The position numbers and the translations under genes are program-made. The notes under the pieces are model-generated. The model was not told where the DNA came from. It worked only from the letters and a program-made list of their open reading frames with translations, and ran no database searches. 64,000 nt of DNA from Treponema bryantii NK4A124 (GTDB lineage: Bacteria; Spirochaetota; Spirochaetia; Treponematales; Treponemataceae): NCBI RefSeq assembly GCF_000421345.1, contig NZ_ATWV01000001.1, forward strand, positions 341,486 through 405,485, in the 5' to 3' direction. Each line of letters begins with the position of its first letter. Position 1 is the first letter of the stretch. Positions 26,133 through 35,739 of the stretch are shown piece by piece.

Positions 26133-29100
26133 TTAATTTCCCGTTACACATAATGCAGGAATCATTCCAACAGAATTAGTTTTCCACTGATTTGAACCAC
26201 CGTTTGCTCGACCATCTTGATTAGAATAACGAAGATAACCTGAACCTGTATCAGGCGAACGGGTCATCCACCAGCCGCCACTGTATGCCCCAGTTTTCAG
26301 GGCATAGCCTGTAGGGGAATAATTTCGGTTTCCGTCAATTGCAGTAGGATCGGTATTAAATCCATAAGCTGCTGTAGTTATTTCCTGTAAACTTAGCAAG
26401 AAGATTTGATCATTAGTATTATCACAAGCATAAGGATTTGTGCCGCTATTAAAATAAGTTGGATTTGTATTCGGGTTTGTACTTCTTGCACTGTTATCTA
26501 CTTCAACAGTCTGGATAATAGACTGCAGAGCTGCCGTAGAGAATACAGTATTCTTAAAATCACCATTTAAATATGCTCTTATGGCAGAGGTATCATATTT
26601 TGTGCTGGATGCATCATAAGGTCTGCCTTCAAGGATTTTTGTTGCAAACAAAAGTTTATATCCAGTGCCATTATAATCGCTTGTAAGAATCTTCCACTTC
26701 ACCGGCTCTACCTTAAAGTAATCTGTATCAAGTTTTGCGTACCAGGCATTGTCGCTTCCAAGGTAATATGTAAGGGCGCCTATTTCTAGACTTACAGCTT
26801 CGTTTACAGTAACGCCGGAAGCCTTGGCGCTCTGCGGCCAGTCTCCAAAGTAAACAGTTCCGTCTCCATTATCAGTATAGGCAGTGGCATTAAAGGCATG
26901 TTCAACACATTCCACTGCAAAGCTGGCATCGCAAGTCACGCCCATGTAAGTTGCTGTAACATTGAGGGTATAATTATCTTCCCAAGCAAGAGCCGGAATT
27001 GTAAACTGATTTGCCGTAGTTCCGGCTGCAAGGCTTGAATATTCTGTATACGAACCGCACATGAGTGTAGCAGACCAGGTCACAGCGTTGTCGCCTCCGG
27101 CCAGAGTTTGAGTTTCAAAGACGGAATCAGTATAAAGCTTCTGATTGTCAGGATTAAAATAGAGCCTTGTCTGACTTCCATTTGCTTCCCTGCGCTTTAC
27201 TGTCGGCGTAATTGTAATTACAGAATCTTCACCCTTTGTAACCTGAGACTTATCTGCCGCAAGTGTAAAGGTATAATCCATTGCGGTATAAATATTTCCG
27301 CCGCTTGGAAGAGGAGAGATTTTTCCATCGTTTGTTATTTCGTAAAGGTCTGAGTCTGTACCGGAAAGTTCAAAGAAGGCTTTTACAATTGACAAATCAA
27401 CTGATGAACCAGATGCAATATCCAGAACCTTTTGTCCGGAAGAAGCAGCAAAGGTCTTTGCAAGTTTGATTTTTGCTTTATCAGAAGTAGAGTTTGTAAA
27501 TCCACTGCCAAGAATAAGAGGATGAGCTTCGCTGCTATTATCAATATAGAAGCAAAGATCATCTGTAAAGTACTGGCTTCCACTTAATGTAAGGCTGCCC
27601 TTTGTATATACAGTTCCCTCTTCTATAGTTACATTACTAAGACTTGCACTTGCAGCAGAGCCCACAGAAATAATATAAGGGTCTGCAAATGTTGAATGAG
27701 GTTTTATTACTGCATTGTTGTAAGTTGCAGTAGTGATATCGGCCAAAGCATTAAGGTCTGCAGAACTGCTTATAGTGTTCATAACCATAATAGCAGGATT
27801 TGCTTTTGTATTCCTTATAAGGATTTGTTTTGCCTGTGCTACGGTTTTTACAGGAATGTCTTTGTTCCAGCCGCCGTTATCATCATCACCAGAATCCGGA
27901 TCAAGGTAGACTGCAGCAAAATCAAGTAAGATGTACATATTCATGTCATCGCTTATTTCACCAGCAGCAATTGTATAAGGAATTCCATCCGTTGTTTCTG
28001 TTCCGGCTGTTACCTGTACTCCGCTGGCAGGATTTTCCATGTAAACATTACCGGTAAATATAGAAGTATTATTATTTTCCGGATCGGTAAATGGACCTGT
28101 ACCTGTTCTGTTAAGAGTAAAGGTTGTTCCGTTTGAAGCATCATGATACTCCGGAACTCCTATTCTTTCCATTTCCTCACTTGAAAGTGCCATACAGGCA
28201 TCTCCAACTGCATAGAACCAGGTAAGAACAGGACCAGCGGCTCCTGATAAACGAAGTTTTGCTTCTCCGGTAAGAAGAACCGCCCCAACCTCATAAGAAT
28301 TATCATCTGAAGTAAATATCTGGTCTGGAGTAATTGAAGGATTTCTTAGTTTAAAGCCTGATGTAAAAGGATCTGTTTTAGGAATACCCGATCTTGTAAT
28401 TCCAACTTCACTTTCTGTGCTGAGAGCGCCGGCAATGATAATATTATCAGTTGTTAGATTTAAATATACATTACTTTTTGTGTATGGAGTAGATGCGCCT
28501 TCTGTGTTGTTTTTAATTGTGATTATACTTTCTGCAGTGCTGGTGCCAAGGGTTAATACTTTTATACCGTCTGAATTTAAAAATACTCCCCCACCTATTC
28601 CATCAGAATGATTATCTGTAATTTGTACATCAGCCAGAGTAAGACTTCCAGCAAGAAGAAATACACCTCCACCTCTGGAAGTAGAAATATTGTTTATTAT
28701 ATTAGTATTCTTTATTACACTTACAGGACTTCCATCGGAACGACCTAAGTTTATACCTCCACCTTTTCCGCCTTTATTTTTTTCAATAATGCTATTATTA
28801 ATTTCAATAGTGCCGTTATAAATATCTATACCGCCACCAAAAGTTTCAGAAGCATTTTCTCTTATCTTTGTTTTATAAATATAAACTTCGGCAGTGCCGT
28901 TACCTACTGAATAAATTCCGCCTCCATGTATAGAAGCGTAATTATATCCTATACCTCCAGTAAAAGAAGGATCTGGTGTTGATTCATCTATATAACCAGC
29001 ATAAAGTTTTCCTCTATTAAATATTCCTCCACCTTTTCCTGCACTATTTGAATGTTTGTCGTTATCACTTTCTGCAGGGCTGTCTTGTGAAATATCTCCA

Positions 29101-31115
29101 ATAACAGCATTTCCCGAAATAAACAGTTTAGCAGCACTGTCAAAAAGGAAAACGCCTCCGCCAAAAACATTTGCAGAATTATCCTTAATAAGGCCACCTT
29201 TCATTTCAAAAGTGCTTTTTATACTAACCCCACCTCCACCACAGGTGTTATCTTCTGCTGTTCCTACAGATTTATTACCAGTAATAGTTCCTGATGTCAT
29301 AGTTACCGAACCATCAGAATTTATACCACCACCACGAAGCTGGGCTGTATTTTTTGAAATGATTCCATCACTAAAAGAAAGACTACCGTTAGAATAAACG
29401 TTGATTCCACCACCATAATTGACAGCAGTATTCTCACTAATAAGGGTTTGTGAACCTGTAATAGTTACGGCTTTGTCTCTTAAAAATATACCGCCACCAG
29501 AGGCTCCGGAAGAGTTTTTTATAATCGTCGTATTTATAATATCGGTTTTTGCTCTGGAATATATTCCGCCACCATTACTTTCTGTTGCAGTATTTGATTC
29601 AATGGTGCAGTTTTTTATTGTACAGTCTCCAGCATTCTCAAAAGAACAGAAACCGGCTCCACCCTTTACAGCAGTATTATGTGTTATAGTACAGTTATCT
29701 AAAGTAAGATGGCCGTTTCCGTATTTCTGAACTCCACCGCCATATCCACCATTTTCTGCAGTTACCATCATGTATCCGTGTGTAATTGTAAGATTTTGTA
29801 CCGTAACATTTTTTGATGAATCAATTTTTAATGTACAGAATCTACCGTCGCCATCAAGAATATCAGTTGTGTTATTATTAAGACCTGTAATAATCAGGGA
29901 ATTCATTTTACTATCGAGACCGTTAACGACAAAACCCTCTGTTGCATCTGCCGCAACCTTCTGTTCGCCGCTTATATGAATTGTATAATCATTTGTAGAA
30001 ATGCCATTATTTGCAATTTGTGTTAAGGCCCGGCCAAGAGTTGCATAAGGAGCCTTGTGACTTCCGCTGTTTGTGTCGGAAGGAGCTGCGGCATTACTTG
30101 CTCCTGTTGGGCCAACATAGAAGTTAGTGGTAGCAAACTCTGCAATTTTTGCGGCAGTAACATTAAATAACCCGCTGGAATCAATTGGAGACTGGCCGCC
30201 GGAAGAAACCCACTTTTTTGTTTTAAGTCCTTTACAAACATTTATTGTCTGAATGCTTGAATACGCCAGAGAACCATCTGCTTTGTAAAATGCAAAAACT
30301 ACTTCATAGGCTCCACTGCGAACGCTTTCCTTGCCGGCAACAGCAGAGTCTGTCTGAATTGTTGCAGTTGTATCAGAAACTGTAGCCTCGGTAAAAGGCC
30401 AGTAATCCTTGTTGGCTCCATAACAGGTAAGTCTGACAGAAGTAATTGTATAATCTATCGTCATGGAAAGTTCTATTTCGCCTGTGCTTGTAGCACCACC
30501 GGAAACATCCGGAGTCGGGAAAAACTGCAGAGGATTTGCAGTAGTGATACTTGCCGGATTAACAGCGGTTTTTGTCTGACTGAACAAGGTATCGCCCGTT
30601 ACGCTGCCAGAGTCTCGTTTTTTTAAGCCACAGGTGATGTCCCAGGAAAGCCCTGGTATTAATAGAATAGAAAAATTAGAAGTACCGCTTGTAAAAGTTC
30701 CTTTTGCAGTTTTACTACCAGAAACCGCTGTTACAAAATATTCAACTTCAGAAGCTTCATAAGTAGAAACAGCAGCACGCGAAAGTTCTTCAGTTTGTTC
30801 AGGCTGATTTTCTCCCGCATCAGCTATTTCTTCTGGAACGGCCCCGTTTATCTGCACATGGCCGGTAACAATTATTGGCTCTGTTTCCTGATCTTCAGCT
30901 TGTGTTGCAGCAGTTGCAGCACTGGCTACTTCAGCAGCCCCACCCTGATTGTCTGCGGAAGCAATTTTTTCCTCATAAATCTCGGTAACTTCGTTTTCAA
31001 AAAAATTCTTACAGGAAGAAAAAATCAGAGCACATGAAATTACCGCATAAAAAATCAAAAGTGAAAAAGAGAAGAAAAATGACGTTCTGTTCTTTGTCTT
31101 TTTATGCGGACTCAT
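26133..31115 (-). CDS. Giant beta-helix surface lipoprotein with DUF6273-like head
   Basis: 1660 residues, the largest of the four paralogues. It has lipobox IFSSC then KNFFENEVTEIYEEK, the same N-terminal beta domain (VEYFVTAVSGS, WDITCGLK, INVCKGLKTKKWVSS), FYVGPTGASNAAAPSDTNSG, and a long Pmp-like beta-helix with about 14 GGGI/GGGV turns (about 430-900). A second parallel-helix segment and then an Ig-like neck follow (FTLAADKSQVTKGEDSVITI...LNVTATYMG). The head (last about 230 residues) has VYFGDWPQSAK, VKWKILTSD, AIRAYLNGDF and WWMTRSPDTGSGYLRY, fitting DUF6273, a C-type-lectin-like module. Exported and surface-exposed by inference. A TATAAT lies 8 nt before the ATG. GGAGG lies upstream of that box, 18 nt away from the ATG. 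Confidence 0.85.
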   Translation of the reverse strand: MSPHKKTKNRTSFFFSFSLLIFYAVISCALIFSSCKNFFENEVTEIYEEKIASADNQGGAAEVASAATAATQAEDQETEPIIVTGHVQINGAVPEEIADAGENQPEQTEELSRAAVSTYEASEVEYFVTAVSGSKTAKGTFTSGTSNFSILLIPGLSWDITCGLKKRDSGSVTGDTLFSQTKTAVNPASITTANPLQFFPTPDVSGGATSTGEIELSMTIDYTITSVRLTCYGANKDYWPFTEATVSDTTATIQTDSAVAGKESVRSGAYEVVFAFYKADGSLAYSSIQTINVCKGLKTKKWVSSGGQSPIDSSGLFNVTAAKIAEFATTNFYVGPTGASNAAAPSDTNSGSHKAPYATLGRALTQIANNGISTNDYTIHISGEQKVAADATEGFVVNGLDSKMNSLIITGLNNNTTDILDGDGRFCTLKIDSSKNVTVQNLTITHGYMMVTAENGGYGGGVQKYGNGHLTLDNCTITHNTAVKGGAGFCSFENAGDCTIKNCTIESNTATESNGGGIYSRAKTDIINTTIIKNSSGASGGGIFLRDKAVTITGSQTLISENTAVNYGGGINVYSNGSLSFSDGIISKNTAQLRGGGINSDGSVTMTSGTITGNKSVGTAEDNTCGGGGVSIKSTFEMKGGLIKDNSANVFGGGVFLFDSAAKLFISGNAVIGDISQDSPAESDNDKHSNSAGKGGGIFNRGKLYAGYIDESTPDPSFTGGIGYNYASIHGGGIYSVGNGTAEVYIYKTKIRENASETFGGGIDIYNGTIEINNSIIEKNKGGKGGGINLGRSDGSPVSVIKNTNIINNISTSRGGGVFLLAGSLTLADVQITDNHSDGIGGGVFLNSDGIKVLTLGTSTAESIITIKNNTEGASTPYTKSNVYLNLTTDNIIIAGALSTESEVGITRSGIPKTDPFTSGFKLRNPSITPDQIFTSDDNSYEVGAVLLTGEAKLRLSGAAGPVLTWFYAVGDACMALSSEEMERIGVPEYHDASNGTTFTLNRTGTGPFTDPENNNTSIFTGNVYMENPASGVQVTAGTETTDGIPYTIAAGEISDDMNMYILLDFAAVYLDPDSGDDDNGGWNKDIPVKTVAQAKQILIRNTKANPAIMVMNTISSSADLNALADITTATYNNAVIKPHSTFADPYIISVGSAASASLSNVTIEEGTVYTKGSLTLSGSQYFTDDLCFYIDNSSEAHPLILGSGFTNSTSDKAKIKLAKTFAASSGQKVLDIASGSSVDLSIVKAFFELSGTDSDLYEITNDGKISPLPSGGNIYTAMDYTFTLAADKSQVTKGEDSVITITPTVKRREANGSQTRLYFNPDNQKLYTDSVFETQTLAGGDNAVTWSATLMCGSYTEYSSLAAGTTANQFTIPALAWEDNYTLNVTATYMGVTCDASFAVECVEHAFNATAYTDNGDGTVYFGDWPQSAKASGVTVNEAVSLEIGALTYYLGSDNAWYAKLDTDYFKVEPVKWKILTSDYNGTGYKLLFATKILEGRPYDASSTKYDTSAIRAYLNGDFKNTVFSTAALQSIIQTVEVDNSARSTNPNTNPTYFNSGTNPYACDNTNDQIFLLSLQEITTAAYGFNTDPTAIDGNRNYSPTGYALKTGAYSGGWWMTRSPDTGSGYLRYSNQDGRANGGSNQWKTNSVGMIPALCVTGN

Positions 31116-31158
31116 AATTTTTTATTATATCCTCCAATTATTAATTTTACCATATAAG

Positions 31159-34100
31159 CTAGAATACCCGGACTGCGCGAACACTGTTTGCGTTTGATTT
31201 TTCACAATAGTCGGAATATCCACTAATGATCATTGTATAATACGCTTGGGTATTGTAAGAATTTGACTGTGATGAAGACCAGTAAGTACTTGAGCCCAAT
31301 TTGGCAACATCGTCTCCACTCTCACCAATTTTTCCTATAGCATTATCTACCTTTGTTTTTACACTGTATAGCGTAGAAAACTCTTGATAGGCAGGAAGAT
31401 ACCAGCCATCCGAATCTCCATCTACTTCTACTCCATAGTTGACACAAAAATCAAATGCTGGATAGTTAGTAGCCGCATTTGCTGCTCCAGCCGAATCACC
31501 TGCTTGTATTACATTCCAATTGCTGCTTCCATCACTTGTACTTGTATAGAATTTTTTACTGTAGCCAGTCGTACCGCTTGGCGCCCATTTAAGATTACTT
31601 CCTTTCTTTAAACCAACGCCTTTTCTAGCCGTTGCATCAAAAATAACTGCAACTGCGGCCGTCTTCTGATCATTACTCAATTCCATGCTGGCGCTATAAG
31701 GCTCTGAACTTCCGTCACTAAATATAATATCACCAACTGTGAGAGTCTCACCAGGAGCTTTGCTTCCAATATATGAACCACTACCAGCCACACCTTCCAC
31801 TGTAAAGCTTGCATCGTGAGGGTAGCCCATGTAGGTAGCCCGAACGCGGAGAGTGTATGTATCCGGATAGTCGAGTGCAGCGATAGTGAACTTATTTGCA
31901 TTGCTGCCACTGCCTGCGGCGAGGTCCGGCTGTTCTTCGTCTAAGCCGCACCACAAAGCTGCTTCCCAAGTTACAGTATTGGTGCCACCGGCCGGCTGAG
32001 TAAAGGTTGAATCAAGATAAAGCTTCTGATTTGCCGGATTATAATAAAGCTGAATTTCTGAACCATCTGATTCTTTGCGCTTTACATCCGGTGTTATTGT
32101 AACCTGAGCACTGCGACCAAGCGTTACAGAGTCTTTGTTTGCAGTAAGAGTAAAGATGTAATCGGCCGGCATATATACGCCGCCGCTGGTTGAACCAAAG
32201 GCTGCCTCGCCGCCTGTGCCTGCAATGATATTGTATCCTTCATCAGATTTAAAAATTGCACTTGGCTGAATGCCACTGTTTGTGTCAGCAAAGCCGCTTG
32301 TAAATGGAGTTGAAGAGAAAGAACCTTCTCGGGTAACGCCTACTTCGCTTGTTGTTGAGAGGATGCCGGCTACTGCAATAGACTTACCAGACGGCAGATA
32401 TATATTATTAGTGGCATTAGAAGTGCCTGCAGTATTATTTTTGATTTTGACAGTGCTGGTAAAGCCGGATTTTCCGAGATTGAAGACAGGAGCTCCAGAA
32501 CCTGAAATACTATCCAGATATACACCGCCACCTTGCTTTATTGCTTCGTTACCGCTGATTTCACCACCGGTCATATTAAAAGTACTATACTTACCGACAT
32601 AAACAGCTCCGCCATATCCGTCTGAGGTATTATAAACATCGGTTGCATGGTTTCCTTTTATATAACCACCATTCATATTAAATACAACAGTTCTATCTTC
32701 ATCAAAGCCGCTCAGTTTTACCGCACCACTTCGAGCATAATGTCCAGTTATAGTGCCGCCATTCATATCAAAAGTTGCAGTTCCATTCGGGTCCTTTGTA
32801 TAAAGATACATATTAACAGCAGCACCATTCCAGCCGTTCTCAAGAGTACTGGTAATAGTTCCACCATTCATTATAAAGTGACCTGGAATTCCTATTTCTA
32901 CATTTGTTGTTCTATCTACATTACCATAACTATTATTAATAAGGTTATTTCTAAAATTAGATGTAATTATACCTCCATTCAGAGTAAAATCGCCCCTTAT
33001 ATAAAGACCGCCCCCTGAATCTGAAGAAGCATTATCTCTAATAGTTCCATTATCCATCTGGAAAGTTCCACCCTCAGCAATAAAAACACCTGCACCACAA
33101 GATTTACCATCCGGTAATACATTTGCTCCTTGTGCAAATACTGTCAGTTCATTATTTTTTATTGAAGAAGAACTTCCCTTCATTGTAAGTTTTGCGCCAC
33201 TTGCAATGTAAACACCCCCACCCTGTAATGAAGCAATGTTTTCTTCAATCACGCTATTGTTTAATGTAACATCAGTATCTGTGCCGCTCAAATAAAGTCC
33301 GCCGCCATAACCATCCGGGCCTGTTGAACCTTCAGCCTTTCCGCTTGTAATTGCAAGACCTGTAATTTCTACAGGGACTGTAGTTTCAATATTGAGTACG
33401 CGGCCGGTAGTATTCGGGTTTTGGAGCACCGGCGGATTTGTTGTATTGGCCCTGCCCTTTATTATGAGCTTTGCCATATTGCCGTTAAGGCCGCTGCCAA
33501 TTTCGGGAACTGTTGTCGTTTCAGAATTGTCTACAGTTCCGCAGATGTGAATTGTGTATTCTCTTGTTGTATCGGCGCCGCTGGCACCAGCAAGACTTTG
33601 AACAACAGAGAGCGCCTTATCAAAAGTAAGGAAAGGTGCCTTGTGGGAGCCGCTGTTGTCGTTGCTTGCGGGCACTGCATTTGCTGCTCCTGTATCACCT
33701 ACATAAAAATTTGTAGAAGTATAGGCCTGGATTTTTGCAGCGGTAACACTAAAGACTCCGCTGGAATTGATTGGAGAATCTCCGCCCGAAGAAATCCAGG
33801 TTCGGGTTGTAAGGCCCTTGCATACGGTTATATTTTGAACACTTGCGTAAAGCAGATTATTATCTGTATCAAAAAATGACATTAAGATTTCGTAAGTGCC
33901 GACTGGTACGCTTGCGTTAATAGTGGCGGTTGTAGAGCCCGGAGTAATTGTGGCGCTGTTTAATGATGAAGGCCAGCCGGTAGAATATTCGTTATTTGGC
34001 GACAGCGAAACAGATGTAATAGAAGCATCTATGGACATAGAAAGAGCAATCTGGCCTGTAGCTGATGTATCTGTAGTATCCGGTACCGGGAAAAACTTGA

Positions 34101-34635
34101 GAGTTGTACCAGAAGCAATTTCTGACGGATTAACATTTGGTAAAACGGCGGTAAGAAGCCGGTCGCTTGCATCCGTAGAGTTTTTAACTTTGATTCCGCA
34201 GGTGATTGTCCAGGTTCGGCCGGGAATCAGCAGAATTGAAAAAGTACTTGCGTTTGCCGAGCCCGCAGTACCAAAGGTACCATTCATTGTTTTTGCGTTT
34301 GCGCCGGTACCAGATGTGGCAACGGCAAAGTAGTCTACTTCAGATGATGTAAAGTTTGGAATTGCGGCTCGGGAAGAATCATTGTTTTCTTCGTTAGAAA
34401 TCAGTTCCTGCGGTACAGCTCCGTTAAAAATCAACTGACCAGAAATTTCAATTGGCTCCGGCTCAAGCTCAGTCTCCCCCGCCCCTGCCAGATATTCATT
34501 CTGATTTTCTTCCGGTACTTCGTTTTCAAAAAGATTATCGCAGGAAGCAAAAAGCAGCGCCGCCCCCAGCATCAAAATCAGCATGAATGAAGAAAAAATA
34601 GATTTTTTTGAAATAAACTTTTTCCGCAAAGTCAT
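31159..34635 (-). CDS. Beta-helix surface lipoprotein with Ig-like neck and DUF1566-like head
   Basis: 1158 residues. Lipobox LLFASC is followed by DNLFENEVPEENQNE. The N-terminal beta domain (VDYFAVATSG, WTITCGIKVKNS, ITVCKGLTTRTWISSGG) and FYVGDTGAANAVPASNDNSG lead into a beta-helix (GGGLYLSGT, GGGVYIAS, GGLYIRGD, GGAVYVGK). The Ig-like neck is FTLTANKDSVTLGRSAQVTI to LRVRATYMG. The head begins GSKAPGETLTVGDIIF and carries GWYLPAYQEFSTLY, YWSSSQSN and SVRAVRVF. It is the first gene of a three-lipoprotein unit. A perfect TATAAT is 8 nt before the ATG and no Shine-Dalgarno is present. Surface adhesion is inferred, and no ligand can be named. Confidence 0.85.
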   Translation of the reverse strand: MTLRKKFISKKSIFSSFMLILMLGAALLFASCDNLFENEVPEENQNEYLAGAGETELEPEPIEISGQLIFNGAVPQELISNEENNDSSRAAIPNFTSSEVDYFAVATSGTGANAKTMNGTFGTAGSANASTFSILLIPGRTWTITCGIKVKNSTDASDRLLTAVLPNVNPSEIASGTTLKFFPVPDTTDTSATGQIALSMSIDASITSVSLSPNNEYSTGWPSSLNSATITPGSTTATINASVPVGTYEILMSFFDTDNNLLYASVQNITVCKGLTTRTWISSGGDSPINSSGVFSVTAAKIQAYTSTNFYVGDTGAANAVPASNDNSGSHKAPFLTFDKALSVVQSLAGASGADTTREYTIHICGTVDNSETTTVPEIGSGLNGNMAKLIIKGRANTTNPPVLQNPNTTGRVLNIETTVPVEITGLAITSGKAEGSTGPDGYGGGLYLSGTDTDVTLNNSVIEENIASLQGGGVYIASGAKLTMKGSSSSIKNNELTVFAQGANVLPDGKSCGAGVFIAEGGTFQMDNGTIRDNASSDSGGGLYIRGDFTLNGGIITSNFRNNLINNSYGNVDRTTNVEIGIPGHFIMNGGTITSTLENGWNGAAVNMYLYTKDPNGTATFDMNGGTITGHYARSGAVKLSGFDEDRTVVFNMNGGYIKGNHATDVYNTSDGYGGAVYVGKYSTFNMTGGEISGNEAIKQGGGVYLDSISGSGAPVFNLGKSGFTSTVKIKNNTAGTSNATNNIYLPSGKSIAVAGILSTTSEVGVTREGSFSSTPFTSGFADTNSGIQPSAIFKSDEGYNIIAGTGGEAAFGSTSGGVYMPADYIFTLTANKDSVTLGRSAQVTITPDVKRKESDGSEIQLYYNPANQKLYLDSTFTQPAGGTNTVTWEAALWCGLDEEQPDLAAGSGSNANKFTIAALDYPDTYTLRVRATYMGYPHDASFTVEGVAGSGSYIGSKAPGETLTVGDIIFSDGSSEPYSASMELSNDQKTAAVAVIFDATARKGVGLKKGSNLKWAPSGTTGYSKKFYTSTSDGSSNWNVIQAGDSAGAANAATNYPAFDFCVNYGVEVDGDSDGWYLPAYQEFSTLYSVKTKVDNAIGKIGESGDDVAKLGSSTYWSSSQSNSYNTQAYYTMIISGYSDYCEKSNANSVRAVRVF

Positions 34636-34643
34636 AACAATTC

Positions 34644-34649
34644 ATTATA
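34644..34649 (-). promoter_or_regulatory. -10 box of the three-lipoprotein unit, leaderless type
   Basis: A perfect TATAAT (minus strand) lies 8 nt before the ATG at 34635. A recognisable -35 box at 16-18 nt is missing (TAGCAC at 17 nt is weak), so the promoter may need an activator. No Shine-Dalgarno sequence lies between the box and the ATG. Confidence 0.4.
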
Positions 34650-34826
34650 ACGCTTTAACAAAAAAAGTGCTATGTAATAGAAGAAGATGTAATTTTACAG
34701 CCTGCAGAAGATTGCCACTCGGATTCGATTTTGTATATGAAATTCTTGATCTGGCATTCCGTGCCGTCAAGTTTATCTATGACATACTTAGCTCCCTTCA
34801 CCGTAGACGGCAGAAGAAGCAAAAGT

Positions 34827-34930
34827 AAAAAAATAGCCCACCCTGTCTGGTCCAAACAAGCAGGATGGGCAAACGCCTAAGTAATTAGGCAACCTAACTG
34901 TGGGGCAAGACGCTTGTCACGCGGTGCCTT
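34827..34930 (-). ncRNA. Candidate orphan small RNA of about 104 nt
   Basis: On the minus strand a promoter (34937-34965) would start RNA near 34930. The RNA can form an outer GGCACC/GGTTGCC helix with an inner GAC/GTC stem (34929-34887), a GCCTAA/TTAGGC hairpin (34890-34875) that competes with it for shared bases, and a final 10-bp stem (34870-34836) followed by T7, an intrinsic terminator. In that last stem one base pair is G-U when read on the minus strand and C-A mismatch on the plus strand, favouring the minus strand. The plus strand also ends in a stem plus T8, so orientation is not certain. It does not match SRP RNA, 6S, tmRNA or a riboswitch that I recognise. The rest of the 34636-34969 interval shows no gene. 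Confidence 0.45.
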
Positions 34931-34936
34931 TTTTTT

Positions 34937-34965
34937 AATATATAGCATACCTTTAAAAAAGGCAA
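34937..34965 (-). promoter_or_regulatory. Promoter of the candidate small RNA
   Basis: TTGCCT (34965-34960), exactly 17 nt, then TATATT (34942-34937) on the minus strand. The -35 box begins only a few bases after the stop of the 232-residue gene, which argues for a separate transcript. Confidence 0.5.
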
Positions 34966-34969
34966 GTAA

Positions 34970-35668
34970 TTATTTATTGCAGTACCACAGAAGATGGTCG
35001 AAGCCGTTGCGGCTGATTGTGGAGCCGGAGGCGCTTATGATTTGGTCAACTTTAGTTCTGTAGTATTTATAGTCGTCTAATTTTTTTTCATCACAATCTA
35101 TTTTATATGCTTTGGCGTATTCTGGTAAGATTCCTTTTACTACGCTATCCATAATTGAATAGTTGTCGGCTTCTTTTTTGCCTTCAAAGAACCATAAACA
35201 GGCATAATGACAGAATTTGCTCGCAAAAACAGTATTACGCTTTCCACTGCCTTCTGGTTTTTCTGTTCTTCTTGCAATTTCATTGTATAAATCTAAATCA
35301 GAATTTTTCAAAGATTGTTCTACATTTTCTTTTCCAAAGTCACAAATTCGTTTTGCTATAACCTTCTGATCCTTTTCACTCATACGAGTATGATTTGTTT
35401 TATTAACAGTTTTTACGGCTTCTTGAATTATACCTAAGAGCTTTTTCTTGTCTTTTGGATCTGTTTCTCTAAATTGTATCATTAAATTTGCAAGCGAACC
35501 AGGAATTTTGGAATTCCCCTGCTTATTATAATCAGAATTATAATCTATCATTGCTTCAACTAAAACAACATTTTCAAAGCAGGGTTTTACAAGCTTTTTA
35601 TTTTTTTCCAGCATGATAAATGAATATTTTTCCTTTGCACTTTTATGTTCTTTCTGAATTTGATTCAT
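34970..35668 (-). CDS. Hypothetical helical protein with ASKFCHYA/IMDS/LLWY motifs
   Basis: 232 residues, no signal or membrane segment. The C-terminal half contains VFASKFCHYACLWFFEG, YSIMDSVVKGIL and FDHLLWYCNK. This order (ASK-x-x-H, then aspartate-serine, then a final aromatic Trp) resembles a group of uncharacterised helical proteins that look like DNA-glycosylase folds and often occur in accessory or defence loci. The match is from memory of motif shape only. GAGGAG lies 9 nt before the ATG. It is a lone gene between two lipoprotein groups, consistent with an inserted accessory gene. No partner gene is present, so a function cannot be assigned. Confidence 0.6.
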   Translation of the reverse strand: MNQIQKEHKSAKEKYSFIMLEKNKKLVKPCFENVVLVEAMIDYNSDYNKQGNSKIPGSLANLMIQFRETDPKDKKKLLGIIQEAVKTVNKTNHTRMSEKDQKVIAKRICDFGKENVEQSLKNSDLDLYNEIARRTEKPEGSGKRNTVFASKFCHYACLWFFEGKKEADNYSIMDSVVKGILPEYAKAYKIDCDEKKLDDYKYYRTKVDQIISASGSTISRNGFDHLLWYCNK

Positions 35669-35739
35669 TGTGTCATCTCCTCTAATTATTTATTATATCT
35701 CATTATAAAAATAAAGCGAGTTTTTTTCATATATGATTT

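Noticed and set aside
34670..34855. A 61-residue reading frame on the minus strand with a hydrophobic N-terminus
   Set aside because: Its start lies inside the terminator hairpin of the candidate small RNA, with no ribosome site or family resemblance.
34827..34930. The structured segment as SRP RNA or a c-di-GMP riboswitch
   Set aside because: The GGAAG tetraloop motif of SRP RNA and the full GEMM core are missing. Only short strings such as GGGCAAAC agree.
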